The notes under the pieces: generated by a model
Told to the model about the DNA's origin: nothing
The model's input: the letters and a program-made list of their open reading frames with translations, nothing else
The model's database searches: none
Position numbers and translations under genes: made by a program
Shown here: piece after piece, positions 16,828 to 25,865 of the stretch
How the letters are laid out: each line of letters starts with the position of its first letter
Position numbering within the stretch: position 1 is the stretch's first letter
Source of the DNA: Chryseobacterium sp. GVT01B
GTDB taxonomy: Bacteria; Bacteroidota; Bacteroidia; Flavobacteriales; Weeksellaceae
Length of the DNA stretch: 64,000 bases
Reading direction: 5' to 3'
Assembly: GCF_019970045.1 (NCBI RefSeq)
Contig: NZ_JAHXYI010000003.1
Coordinates: 62,001 to 126,000, forward strand

Positions 16828-18759
16828 ATGTCAAATACACCTGGAAAATCACAAGCGACGTCTTTTCGTCCGACGCAGAATGCAGATGGTATTTCCGAAA
16901 ACCATCATACAGGTATCAACCGCTTGGTGAAGCTTTCTCTTGTCATAGAAGGGAAAATTATCAAATATTATAAGCATTTTAAGCTTAAACAAAGCACCAA
17001 GCGACACCACGAATTTACGCTGACACTGGCACACGATACCCTGGGAGACAGACAGACCCATTCATTGGAAGAAGCCAATAAGTTTCTTGGAAAAAGGCTT
17101 ACCGCTGTTATTTCTTATAAAGATATAGACAACAGTCCGGAAAGAACCTTTGTAGGAGTGATTACAGGAGTAGGATTCAGCCAGGAACAAATGAGCCTGG
17201 GAAATATTGTCCTTACCGGATACAGTCCTACCATTCTCCTTGATGGAGCACCACATATCCAGAGTTTTGGAGGTGCTCAGTCTGTAAATGTAGGAATTAT
17301 TGCAGAAGAAGTGATCAAGCAGGGAATTGACAAAAGCCGTTTTGATATCAGGGTAGATGCCAATAATTTCTCTCAGATTATCTACAGCAGCCAGTATGAT
17401 GAAACCCATTACAACTATCTGGCAAGAATGGCTGAAGCTTATGGTGAACAGTTCTATTATGACGGTGAAGTCTTACACTTCGGAAAACTACCTGCTCAGA
17501 ACAAGCCCATAACCCTTACTTACGGAAGCAGCGCGAATGATATAAAAGTGGAATTAAAAGCTGTACACACCAAGCCGCAATTCTACGGATACAACAGCAA
17601 TAAAAATGAAAGACTGACTTCCGGTTCAACACCGATCAAACATGTGGGTGATCTGGCAAAAACAGCATACAGTCATAACGAATCTATTTATAAAACGCCG
17701 GCTTTACAGATGGCTCCCATCAAAGCTACCACACACCTTGACGTTGAATATTCTCAGAAAAGTGCCTCCGGAAGCGAAGCTGTCAACGTTTTTTCCGTTT
17801 CAGGAAATACAACAGTTCCTTTCCTGCATCCAGGTTGTGTAGCGGATGTGCAGATGCGTAAACAGGATTCCAATGAAACCTCTTATTTTACCAGAATCAT
17901 GATTACGGAAGCAGAACATGAGATTGACACCATAGGTCATTATAACGGAAGCTTCATAGGAATAGCGGCAGATACAGGATTCCTTCCAAAGCCCGAATAC
18001 ACCATTCCAAAGGCTGAGCCGCAAACCGCAACGGTAATTTCCAATACAGATCCCGAAGGACAGGGAAGAATACAGGTAAGATTTGACTGGCAGACCAATG
18101 ACACCACTCACTTTATCCGTATGATGAGCCCTGATGCAGGAGGAACAGACCAGATTACCCAAAACCGTGGGTATGTAGCCATTCCGGAAGTAGGAGATCA
18201 GGTGATGGTCAACTTTGTTCACAGCCATCCGGACAGACCTTTCGTAATGGGAGGAATGTTCCATGGAGGTATTGCGTTAGGAGGAGGTGTAAACAATCAC
18301 CTTAAGTCTATTCAAACCAGAAGCGGGATCAGAATTCTAATGAATGATGAAGAAGGTAGCGTAACGATTCTTGATCCGAGCGGAAATACTTATTTCATGG
18401 ACGGACAGGGCAATATCAGCATGAAAGCACCTAAAAACTTTACTTTAAATGCAGGTGACAATATCAATATCACAGCCGGAAAAGAAATTTCAATAGGAGC
18501 AGGAGCTAGCATTACCAGCACCGCAAATGACAATATTGTTTCCATTGCAGGAAAAGATATGAAACTTACGGCTTCAGGAGATATTACGGAAACTTCCGAC
18601 ACCAGAACAGAAATGATTGAAAAAGAATTCAAGAGACAATCTGAAACATCCAACGAAATAGCAGGTGAAATTTCTATGTTCAGCGAACTGGAAAATATGA
18701 CCATGCAGAGCGGAAAGATAGTAGAATTCAACAGTGCTGAAAAATCAAAACTTTTCTGA
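16828..18759 (+). CDS. vgrG: T6SS spike protein TssI (VgrG)
   Basis: 643 aa. The N-terminal half has the gp27-like fold (RLVKLSLVIEGKIIKYYKHF, then SSQYDETHYNYLARMAEAYGEQFYYD), the middle the gp5 OB-fold (QTATVISNTDPEGQGRIQVRFDW, GDQVMVNFVHSHPDRPFVMGGMFHG), and the end a beta-helical needle with short repeats such as NAGDNINITAGKEISIGAG. No extra enzymatic domain follows the needle, so effectors must attach through separate adaptors or a PAAR-like tip. The next ORF starts one base after its stop codon. Confidence 0.95.
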   Translation: MSNTPGKSQATSFRPTQNADGISENHHTGINRLVKLSLVIEGKIIKYYKHFKLKQSTKRHHEFTLTLAHDTLGDRQTHSLEEANKFLGKRLTAVISYKDIDNSPERTFVGVITGVGFSQEQMSLGNIVLTGYSPTILLDGAPHIQSFGGAQSVNVGIIAEEVIKQGIDKSRFDIRVDANNFSQIIYSSQYDETHYNYLARMAEAYGEQFYYDGEVLHFGKLPAQNKPITLTYGSSANDIKVELKAVHTKPQFYGYNSNKNERLTSGSTPIKHVGDLAKTAYSHNESIYKTPALQMAPIKATTHLDVEYSQKSASGSEAVNVFSVSGNTTVPFLHPGCVADVQMRKQDSNETSYFTRIMITEAEHEIDTIGHYNGSFIGIAADTGFLPKPEYTIPKAEPQTATVISNTDPEGQGRIQVRFDWQTNDTTHFIRMMSPDAGGTDQITQNRGYVAIPEVGDQVMVNFVHSHPDRPFVMGGMFHGGIALGGGVNNHLKSIQTRSGIRILMNDEEGSVTILDPSGNTYFMDGQGNISMKAPKNFTLNAGDNINITAGKEISIGAGASITSTANDNIVSIAGKDMKLTASGDITETSDTRTEMIEKEFKRQSETSNEIAGEISMFSELENMTMQSGKIVEFNSAEKSKLF

Positions 18760-18760
18760 T

Positions 18761-18931
18761 ATGGCCATCATAAAAATAGCAACCAATCTGCGCATCACAG
18801 TTAAAGATTCTTACCATCTGAGCGTAGGAAAAAAGGTTGAAAAAATAGCAAAGAAAATCAATGTGGAAGCACACAGAGATAATCTGGTTTTAGCGAGTAA
18901 CAAGAAGATTATGTCCCATGGTCATAAGTAA
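18761..18931 (+). CDS. Small T6SS-linked protein, 56 aa, unknown
   Basis: The ATG at 18761 lies one base after the vgrG stop, and the last 14 bases overlap the start of the DUF2931 lipoprotein gene. The product is predicted to be mainly beta, with alternating polar and hydrophobic residues (IKIATNLRITVKDSYHLSVG) and a His-Gly-His-Lys end (MSHGHK). There is no signal peptide. The strand pattern resembles a short continuation of the VgrG needle. It might cap the spike or act as a small adaptor, but this is speculation from position. Coding status is supported by tight packing on both sides. Confidence 0.6.
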   Translation: MAIIKIATNLRITVKDSYHLSVGKKVEKIAKKINVEAHRDNLVLASNKKIMSHGHK

Positions 18932-19973
18932 ATATAACATACTGATTCTTTTTATAGTATGCTGTTTCTCATTAACGAATTGTCAGAATAAAAAAATGGA
19001 AGAAAAATACAATTGGCTGGGAACCGTTTCTGCCCCACAGGAATATCCGATGGAAGTATATGAAGGAGCTATCGTTGCTGATGGTTTTACTTACGCTTTT
19101 GATGCAATCTGGGGAACACAGAATACAGGATGGGGAAAAGAAGGAGGAACGATGAACGTGACCACCGAAAGAATGGACGCACCTCATCAGTTGGAATTCA
19201 CATGGTATTCTTTGGTAGAGAAAAAATTCTATACCGGAAAATGGAATCTGGATAAAGAAAAGATCAAAAACCTTTTTGACGAAGGATTTGTAGATCAGGA
19301 CACGAAAAAGAAATCTACCTACAGCTCATTTGTCGTAGGATTGGCTCCGCAGGGCAGAGTAGTCCTTTGGATGAAAGGAGCCGGGAATCAAAAAGAAATA
19401 GGAGCTTTTCAGGCTCATGATACGGTTATTACCAAAGAAAAAGCATACGATAATGCTCAGTACATGCTGAATGAAGGTTTTGCAGACAGAATGCTGAAAG
19501 ATCCATCTTATAAGACATTCAAGCCGGAAGTGCGCGAAAAAATTGAAAAAGAAGGATATCCTGCAGCAGATATTTATAATGTATATAGAGAAAAATACAA
19601 CTGGAAACCTTCAGTAGTTCTTCCTGAAGGAGCAACATGGATAGATTTCGGTTTTACCAATTATAACGGAGAACAGGAAAATCTTTTTGATCAGAGTTTG
19701 AAAGACAATATCTATAAAAACCGTGCTGTTCCAAGCTTCTGCGGTTTTTACTGGAAAGATAAAAATAATAACAGGTATGCAGTATGGATAGACGCTTTTG
19801 ATGATAAAGAAATATTTGATCTATTTCAGAAACTAGGTAAAGATAAAAACATTGATCTTACCATTAAAGTCAATGAAGACAATACCAAAGTTTTAATATC
19901 CTTAGAATCTGAAAAAGAAAAACTAGCTGTTACCAAAGCAAAAATCAGGGTATCCCGAAAGATAGAATCATAG
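18918..19973 (+). CDS. DUF2931 lipoprotein, possible T6SS immunity protein
   Basis: 351 aa. A lipoprotein signal ends at Cys22 (SLTNC). The DUF2931 pattern is visible as YPMEVYEGAIVADGFTYAF, a Trp-Gly-rich turn (NTGWGKEGGTM), LEFTWYSLVEKKFYTGKWNL and VVGLAPQGRVVLWMKGAG. A second related half seems to follow from residue 230 (WIDFGFTNYNGEQ). These lipoproteins are frequent in Bacteroidetes T6SS loci. Because it is periplasmic or membrane-bound and encoded just before a Tle1-like lipase, it is a candidate immunity protein for that lipase, as inference from order only. Confidence 0.75.
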   Translation: MVISKYNILILFIVCCFSLTNCQNKKMEEKYNWLGTVSAPQEYPMEVYEGAIVADGFTYAFDAIWGTQNTGWGKEGGTMNVTTERMDAPHQLEFTWYSLVEKKFYTGKWNLDKEKIKNLFDEGFVDQDTKKKSTYSSFVVGLAPQGRVVLWMKGAGNQKEIGAFQAHDTVITKEKAYDNAQYMLNEGFADRMLKDPSYKTFKPEVREKIEKEGYPAADIYNVYREKYNWKPSVVLPEGATWIDFGFTNYNGEQENLFDQSLKDNIYKNRAVPSFCGFYWKDKNNNRYAVWIDAFDDKEIFDLFQKLGKDKNIDLTIKVNEDNTKVLISLESEKEKLAVTKAKIRVSRKIES

Positions 19974-20004
19974 TATTCACTCAGTCAATTTAAAAACAAG
20001 AACT

Positions 20005-21417
20005 ATGCACAACAATCAATTTGGAAGTTATACACCGTCTGTATCCAAAGAGGAAGTACTGGATATTACCATTGGGATTTTTTTTGACGGAACCTTGAAT
20101 AATAAGACCAATACCGACGAAAGAAAAAAAGGTACAGAGGCCCATAAAAAACATGGTGGTAAATCTTCAGACAACACAAGCTACAACAATGATTGGAGTA
20201 ATGTGGCCCGTATGTGGGATAATTATGATAAAAACTTCGGCATTTATATAGAAGGTATTGGTACAGAAGACAAAGAAGGAGATGCTACATTGGGATACGC
20301 TTTTGGAACAGGAGAAACCGGTATCAGATCGAAAGTGAGAAAAGGCTGTGAAGAAATCGTAAAAAAAGTGAAAACCATTAAAGCAGAAAAAAAAGCTGAT
20401 AAAATTGCTGTTCTTACTTTCGATGTATTCGGATTCAGCCGTGGAGCTGCTGCCGCACGGAATTTTGTATATGAAATTGGAAAAGCAAAATATAAAGCTT
20501 CTTCCCGTACCGTTGCCAACGAAGCTGTTTCAGTGACCACTTATTCAGATGATGACGGTAAAAGTGTAGATTCGGAAGAACTTCCGAAATGGGGGCACCT
20601 TGGCCTTAAGCTCGAAGAAGCAGGATTAAAGGTAGATGTTTTAAAAGTAAGGTTTCTGGGGATTTACGATACCGTTTCTTCCTATTCAAAATATTTGTCA
20701 CCAATGCCTAATTTCAGTAACGACGTAGAGGAATTAAGTCTGAATGATATCGGAAAAGCCCAGACTGTAGTTCATTTCATTGCAGAAAACGAGCATAGAG
20801 AAAACTTTGACCTCACAAGAGTACATATCGGAACTGAAAAAACATTCCCGGGTGTGCACTGCGACGTAGGTGGAGCCTATGAAAATGGAAGGGAAACCTG
20901 GGAAGAAGTGGAAACGTCATGGACTACCAGCAGCAAATTAGAAGCATTAAAAACAGAGCTTGAAAATGAAGGATGGTACGAAAAAGGTGAGCTTACCATT
21001 ACTCCCGGATTCTATTTGTCATTAAGAGGAACACGTGATCTTGTGAAGACTTTCAGCTATATTCCTTTACATTTTATGGCGGAATATGGCATTGAGAAAA
21101 ATCTTCCTATCACCTTAAAAAAAATGACGGACGATAAATATTCTATTTTGAATGATCAGTTTTTAATAGGAATAAAAGACCGTCTCAGAACTTACGTAAT
21201 GGGAGATGGCAAACCTTATTCTTTCAGACATTATAAAGAACTGAGAGATGCCTATGGAGGAAATGAAGTCCCGGAAGACCGTCAGGATGCTTATCAGAAA
21301 GAAGTAAAGGAACAAGCTGATTTAAGAAAACTTCGCCATAAATACCTTCACTGGTCAGCAAGAAGGGAAAAGATCGGGATGGATCCGAGACCGAACAGAA
21401 CAAGAGTTATCCACTAA
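20005..21417 (+). CDS. DUF2235 / Tle1-like lipase effector
   Basis: 470 aa with no signal peptide. It starts with ITIGIFFDGTLNN, the DUF2235 entry motif. The alpha/beta-hydrolase nucleophile is Ser145 in GFSRG, the likely acid is Asp222 in FLGIYDTVSSY, and the base is His285 in FPGVHCDVGGAY. These motifs match the Tle1 family of T6SS phospholipases that attack membrane lipids of neighbouring cells. The region after residue 300 is variable. It lies within the vgrG run and precedes LysM and PAAR-like genes, which supports delivery by this spike. Activity is inferred from the family. Confidence 0.85.
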   Translation: MHNNQFGSYTPSVSKEEVLDITIGIFFDGTLNNKTNTDERKKGTEAHKKHGGKSSDNTSYNNDWSNVARMWDNYDKNFGIYIEGIGTEDKEGDATLGYAFGTGETGIRSKVRKGCEEIVKKVKTIKAEKKADKIAVLTFDVFGFSRGAAAARNFVYEIGKAKYKASSRTVANEAVSVTTYSDDDGKSVDSEELPKWGHLGLKLEEAGLKVDVLKVRFLGIYDTVSSYSKYLSPMPNFSNDVEELSLNDIGKAQTVVHFIAENEHRENFDLTRVHIGTEKTFPGVHCDVGGAYENGRETWEEVETSWTTSSKLEALKTELENEGWYEKGELTITPGFYLSLRGTRDLVKTFSYIPLHFMAEYGIEKNLPITLKKMTDDKYSILNDQFLIGIKDRLRTYVMGDGKPYSFRHYKELRDAYGGNEVPEDRQDAYQKEVKEQADLRKLRHKYLHWSARREKIGMDPRPNRTRVIH

Positions 21418-21468
21418 ACTTTAATAAAAATATCGTACAAAGAAAGAATTTGAAGCAGGAACATTTTT

Positions 21469-22512
21469 ATGCAGAAATATAATATACATACCGTTCAGAA
21501 AGATGAAACTTTAAAAAGTATAGCCTCGCTGTACGGGTTGGATCAAGATGCATTAAAACTCTTCCATAATAACCACTGCGCTGTTAAGGACATGATCCTG
21601 ATCAATCTTAACGGGCAGAAAGAACTTTTTATTCCCAGAACGGCGGTTGCAGATAAAAACATTCTGGTAAAATTCGGAAGAGGAAACAGCCTTGTTTTTC
21701 AGCCGGAAAATTCAATGCGAAGATACAGTGTAGTCATTACCATTGAAAAAGGAGAAAATAAGAGCGAATTAAAATATGAAACATCAGTTCGCTGGTTGAA
21801 AACTGAGAAAAGACATCATTTTTTTGAGATAGACAGAACATCGAACCTTTATCTCAATGAAGAAGAAGTCAATGAAATTGCAGATCTCCTGGCGTACAGA
21901 ACCTCTAAGATTTTATACCCATTACAGATCAGCACAGATGAACAGGGAAAGTTTGAAGCAGTGGAAAATGCTGAGGTATTTATCAAAAGATGGGCGGCCG
22001 TAAAAGAAGAATTGTATAAAGAATTTGAAGGCCAAACCGTAGATGAATACTGCGGAAAGATTGAAAAAGTGATCAGCCAGCCTGAAGCAATTGATCTTTA
22101 CCTTAAAAATGATTACTTCATCCGTACTTTATTCTTTGGAATATATCAGAGTTTCGGAAAAGAATACAAAACGGAGATGACAGCAACGTTTCCTGTAGTA
22201 GACAATGCAATTGAACCCAGATATAAGTTTACGCTGCAAACAGATCCGCTAAAAGGAGAAACAGGTCTGATTACTGTAGAAGGATCAGGCAAATTATATG
22301 AAGAAAGAGACATAGATGATTTTATAAGAAGATCACCTTTTTCATTGATTATAGAAGACGAACCTGTGATGAATGAAGAAGGAACTTTCAGACTCATAAG
22401 CTATATGAAAGGAGAAACTTCACTTCCGGAATCTCTTTACCTGGAATGTAGTATCATGCTGCAGGAAGAGAAAAAGATTTCAGTATCAGTTTCAGGAATT
22501 GATAAAAACTAA
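21469..22512 (+). CDS. LysM-domain protein in the T6SS island
   Basis: 347 aa. The N-terminal 55 residues are a LysM-like module (YNIHTVQKDETLKSIASLYG, then LKLFHNN and ILINLNGQKELFIPR). The remaining 290 residues are not recognised. There is no signal peptide, so the LysM is not placed to bind the cell's own peptidoglycan by ordinary export. In T6SS loci, LysM proteins encoded between effector and PAAR genes can serve as adaptors or be delivered; which applies here is unknown. It is 51 bases after the lipase gene and 29 before the DUF4280 gene. Confidence 0.75.
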   Translation: MQKYNIHTVQKDETLKSIASLYGLDQDALKLFHNNHCAVKDMILINLNGQKELFIPRTAVADKNILVKFGRGNSLVFQPENSMRRYSVVITIEKGENKSELKYETSVRWLKTEKRHHFFEIDRTSNLYLNEEEVNEIADLLAYRTSKILYPLQISTDEQGKFEAVENAEVFIKRWAAVKEELYKEFEGQTVDEYCGKIEKVISQPEAIDLYLKNDYFIRTLFFGIYQSFGKEYKTEMTATFPVVDNAIEPRYKFTLQTDPLKGETGLITVEGSGKLYEERDIDDFIRRSPFSLIIEDEPVMNEEGTFRLISYMKGETSLPESLYLECSIMLQEEKKISVSVSGIDKN

Positions 22513-22541
22513 ATTACCATTTCACTAAAGATAAAATTAAT

Positions 22542-23030
22542 ATGGCAGAAAAACATATTGTAGTACAGGGCGCCATGTGCAAATGCCAGTTCGGACAGGT
22601 TCCGGACAAACTGAAAGTACTTACACACCAAAAAGAATATGCCAATGATAAAAGCGCTTCCAAAAAACTGATCGTTACCACGAAAGAAATAGGAGCAGCC
22701 ACATTTGAAAAAAATACATTCGGAAACTGTACCAAAATGGGAGTTCCGCCGCCACCTTGCAAGATCATGGTTACAGAATGGCAGAAGTTTTATGATAAAG
22801 TACAGCTCAGCAATGGCGGATATATCATTGTAGAAGACAGCAAAGCCGTTTGTGCCATTGCCGGAACTCCATGCATTGAGATTATAGACCACGGGCAGAG
22901 AGCAGAAGCCAGCCAGCAGAATTTTAAAAATGCAGATAAAGACGTCCAGCAGCAGATTAATCCGTTGGTGGATTCTGAAGAAATGTATAACGAACAGCCT
23001 TCAGGAGGAGGTCAGGATGGTGCAATCTAA
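22542..23030 (+). CDS. DUF4280 PAAR-like protein
   Basis: 162 aa. The start VVQGAMCKCQFGQVPDKLKV and the segments FGNCTKMGVPPPPCKI and AVCAIAGTPCIEIIDHGQRAE fit DUF4280. It has regularly spaced cysteines (residues 13, 15 and onward) and the hydrophobic beta turns of PAAR-like tip proteins. PAAR proteins sharpen the VgrG needle and link effectors to it. Its position immediately before the 939-aa protein (12-base gap) suggests it loads that protein. Confidence 0.85.
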   Translation: MAEKHIVVQGAMCKCQFGQVPDKLKVLTHQKEYANDKSASKKLIVTTKEIGAATFEKNTFGNCTKMGVPPPPCKIMVTEWQKFYDKVQLSNGGYIIVEDSKAVCAIAGTPCIEIIDHGQRAEASQQNFKNADKDVQQQINPLVDSEEMYNEQPSGGGQDGAI

Positions 23031-23041
23031 ATGATAAAACA

Positions 23042-25861
23042 ATGGCAAAAGGCGTAAAAAAAATAAAAGTTGTAAGCGGACTGTATTATCCAAAAATGTC
23101 TGTATTAGGGCAAAGGGTAACAATAAAACCTGACCAATGGGTGCAGTTTGGTATTGACGAATGGCTGCCGGGTACTACAGATGCAGACAAAAAGAAACCT
23201 CTCACCTGGATGAGGCAGAACAGCAGCAAAAAAATTATTATCAATCAGATAACTTCTGCTACCGGATATAAGTTTTTAATAGGAAAACAGTTCTGTGGAA
23301 GTTATCAGTTTTATATTGAAGCCAGTCTTTCAGGAGTAAGAGATCCTAAAGGCAATACAGGAATATATGTAAAAGGCTGGTGCGATCCTAAAATTGTCAG
23401 CAGCAAATGGTCTACCCAAAAGAACAGCAAAAGCATAAAAAACAATAAAAAGACCGAGTTTATATCTTATGGACATATTGTTCACCTGAACCTGATGACA
23501 GAAGGTCTGAATGGAAATACAGTCAGTATTGAGCTTTGGAACCAGCAGTATGCCAAAAAAGATAAACTGGTGCATACCTACAATAATGTACAGGTAATAG
23601 ATGGTGAAGTCAATCTGAAAATAGAAAATACATTTGCATGGATGGCCTATGTAGACAACATTCAGAATGTAGAAGAATTTTATGTTAAAGTAAAAGATAC
23701 AGCATCAAAACAATACATCAAAGATAAAATTGGTGATGATCTTCATGCTATCTATCTGAATGTAAAAAATAAAATAGTTACCACCAATACCAACGGAGCC
23801 CAAAACCAGACGCCTACCAAAGTATATAAGCCGGATGTAAGCTCTGTAAGGCTTGAGCCATGCAAGTTTGAAGTCATCAAAATCACTGAAAATGAAACAA
23901 AAGACGGAAAAGCCAACAATACAATAGCTACAGTCTTTAAAAACGGAGATGGTATAAAACAGATAAAATCTGCAGCATTACAGGAACATATTCAGAGAAC
24001 CATCTTCTATAAATTTGATTCTACGGTCATTGATAAAGATGGCGTTGCAATCCTGAATAATGTACTCAAATTCCTTCTTGAGCACAAAGATTCCACAATG
24101 AATCTCAGTGGCTATGCCTGTGTTATAGGAAAAGAAAATTATAACAGAGGACTTTCTCAAAGAAGAGCAGATGTTGTCAAAAAATTCTTTGCAGACGGTG
24201 GATTAGATCCCAGAAGAATTATTTCTGTAGGAAAAGGAGAAGTAGATCCTACAGATGATAAAATGGGAAGAGATAATATCAAATACAAAAATGAAAAAGA
24301 CTACGAAAACAACCGTAGAGTAGATATTTCATTTGTGTTCAATGCCCATGATGCACAGACCATTCACTATGCTGTAGTCGCACCTACTTCAGCTACAAAA
24401 AAAGAGCTTATTATTGATGTTACAGGCTTTGACACCAACAGCTGTTTCAGAGATACCAAAAACAAACATAAAAAAGAAATTTATATAGTAGATGTAGGGC
24501 AGTCAATAGATAAAGGAGATACCAAGAAAAGCTTTCAGACCCCCACATTCCCTTACGAAGTCTATGCACCGCTGAGCAGATATAATTTTGGTGGTGGAGT
24601 TGGGTTTGATGCCCAATCAATGACGCTTATGCAGTATATTTGGCCTGCATCTTCCAGTCCGAATCAGTTTCACATGCATGTGCACACCTGCAGATATTAC
24701 AGCAATGAGAAGCGGACTACCGTATTAATAAAAGCTTATCCGGATATAAAATGGAGATTTGCCTTCTTTATCAACCTGAGCAACAGCTTAAGTATAAAAT
24801 GGCAGAAAATGACTCCCGAAAAGCATAAAGAACTTCGAAGTAAAGCATTAAGCCTTGCCAATGAAGAAAAAGGAAAATATACAGATGTAGAATTCGGGGT
24901 AGAACTTAAGGCTTCTTATGATAAACAAAAAGATGGAAGCTATTACTGCAAACCGGAGCTTACCCTGAAATATAAAGATAAGATCAGTAAACTGTTCTCT
25001 ATTATTTCTTCCGTGAAAAAAATGTCTCAGGGGATTACCTCACAGACAAAAGGAGTAGTATCCAAAGGAGTAGGAAGAAAATTGCCATTTGATATAAGAT
25101 TAAATGCACCCGCACTGTATTTCGGAGCAGAATGGGAAGCTGATGTCAATGAGGCACATTCAGACATAGGAACCAAGCTGATGCTCTTCATTGAAGCTAA
25201 GCCTTTGGTTGAGCTGGCTATTGTTTTTGACCTTTTGGCTTTAATTGTTCAAGCAGGAGTGGCAGTAGCTACAGCAGGAACAGGGAATGCACTTGCTCTG
25301 GAAATTTTCAATATGGTCAGAGAATGGGCAAGTAAGGGATATGAAACAGAAAAGGTAGTTATCAACTTTAAAATGTACATTGATCTTGAAGTAAAAGGAA
25401 AAGTAGATGGTGTTATTGACGGCTCTTTCAGTACTGTCAAAGATGGCGCAGAAGTGAATTTTGATCTGAGCTCAAACATCACTGTTGAATTAAAATCAGG
25501 ACTTGAATTAAAAGGAATGTTTGTGGTCATTGGTACAGCAAAAAAACCGGAACTGGAAGGACATGTTGAAGGGAAATTAACTGCAGGAGCCACAATGGGA
25601 ATTACGTCAGGTCATAAATTAAAATATGATTCCACTGCAGGAATTTATTATATTCCGAGTTTAAGCATAGATCCATGTGTGGGAACAGTCGTGATTATGG
25701 TAAAAGCAGGGTTTACCTACAAAAAAGTAAGCTCAGACTGGACTCCGGTGAACTATAACAGAACCCGTACATTTTTTGACGGATTCGATATTATGAAATA
25801 TTTAGCAGAACTAGCAGGTTATGACAACAAAATGTTACTTTGGGAAAAAAAGAAAAAATAA
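23042..25861 (+). CDS. Large leaderless protein with internal OmpA domain, candidate T6SS effector
   Basis: 939 aa. No signal peptide is present (MAKGVKKIKVVSG). The N-terminal 230 residues look beta-rich and Ig-like. An OmpA-like peptidoglycan-binding domain spans about residues 318-435 (FYKFDSTVIDKDG, RGLSQRRADVVKKFF, NNRRVDISFVF). The C-terminal half is unfamiliar and includes a strongly hydrophobic stretch at about 720-755 (ELAIVFDLLALIVQAGVAV). A leaderless OmpA domain next to a PAAR-like gene points to delivery rather than a resident outer-membrane protein. Toxicity and mechanism (for example membrane insertion) are inference. The following four-lipoprotein series may supply immunity. 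Confidence 0.75.
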   Translation: MAKGVKKIKVVSGLYYPKMSVLGQRVTIKPDQWVQFGIDEWLPGTTDADKKKPLTWMRQNSSKKIIINQITSATGYKFLIGKQFCGSYQFYIEASLSGVRDPKGNTGIYVKGWCDPKIVSSKWSTQKNSKSIKNNKKTEFISYGHIVHLNLMTEGLNGNTVSIELWNQQYAKKDKLVHTYNNVQVIDGEVNLKIENTFAWMAYVDNIQNVEEFYVKVKDTASKQYIKDKIGDDLHAIYLNVKNKIVTTNTNGAQNQTPTKVYKPDVSSVRLEPCKFEVIKITENETKDGKANNTIATVFKNGDGIKQIKSAALQEHIQRTIFYKFDSTVIDKDGVAILNNVLKFLLEHKDSTMNLSGYACVIGKENYNRGLSQRRADVVKKFFADGGLDPRRIISVGKGEVDPTDDKMGRDNIKYKNEKDYENNRRVDISFVFNAHDAQTIHYAVVAPTSATKKELIIDVTGFDTNSCFRDTKNKHKKEIYIVDVGQSIDKGDTKKSFQTPTFPYEVYAPLSRYNFGGGVGFDAQSMTLMQYIWPASSSPNQFHMHVHTCRYYSNEKRTTVLIKAYPDIKWRFAFFINLSNSLSIKWQKMTPEKHKELRSKALSLANEEKGKYTDVEFGVELKASYDKQKDGSYYCKPELTLKYKDKISKLFSIISSVKKMSQGITSQTKGVVSKGVGRKLPFDIRLNAPALYFGAEWEADVNEAHSDIGTKLMLFIEAKPLVELAIVFDLLALIVQAGVAVATAGTGNALALEIFNMVREWASKGYETEKVVINFKMYIDLEVKGKVDGVIDGSFSTVKDGAEVNFDLSSNITVELKSGLELKGMFVVIGTAKKPELEGHVEGKLTAGATMGITSGHKLKYDSTAGIYYIPSLSIDPCVGTVVIMVKAGFTYKKVSSDWTPVNYNRTRTFFDGFDIMKYLAELAGYDNKMLLWEKKKK

Positions 25862-25865
25862 AAAT

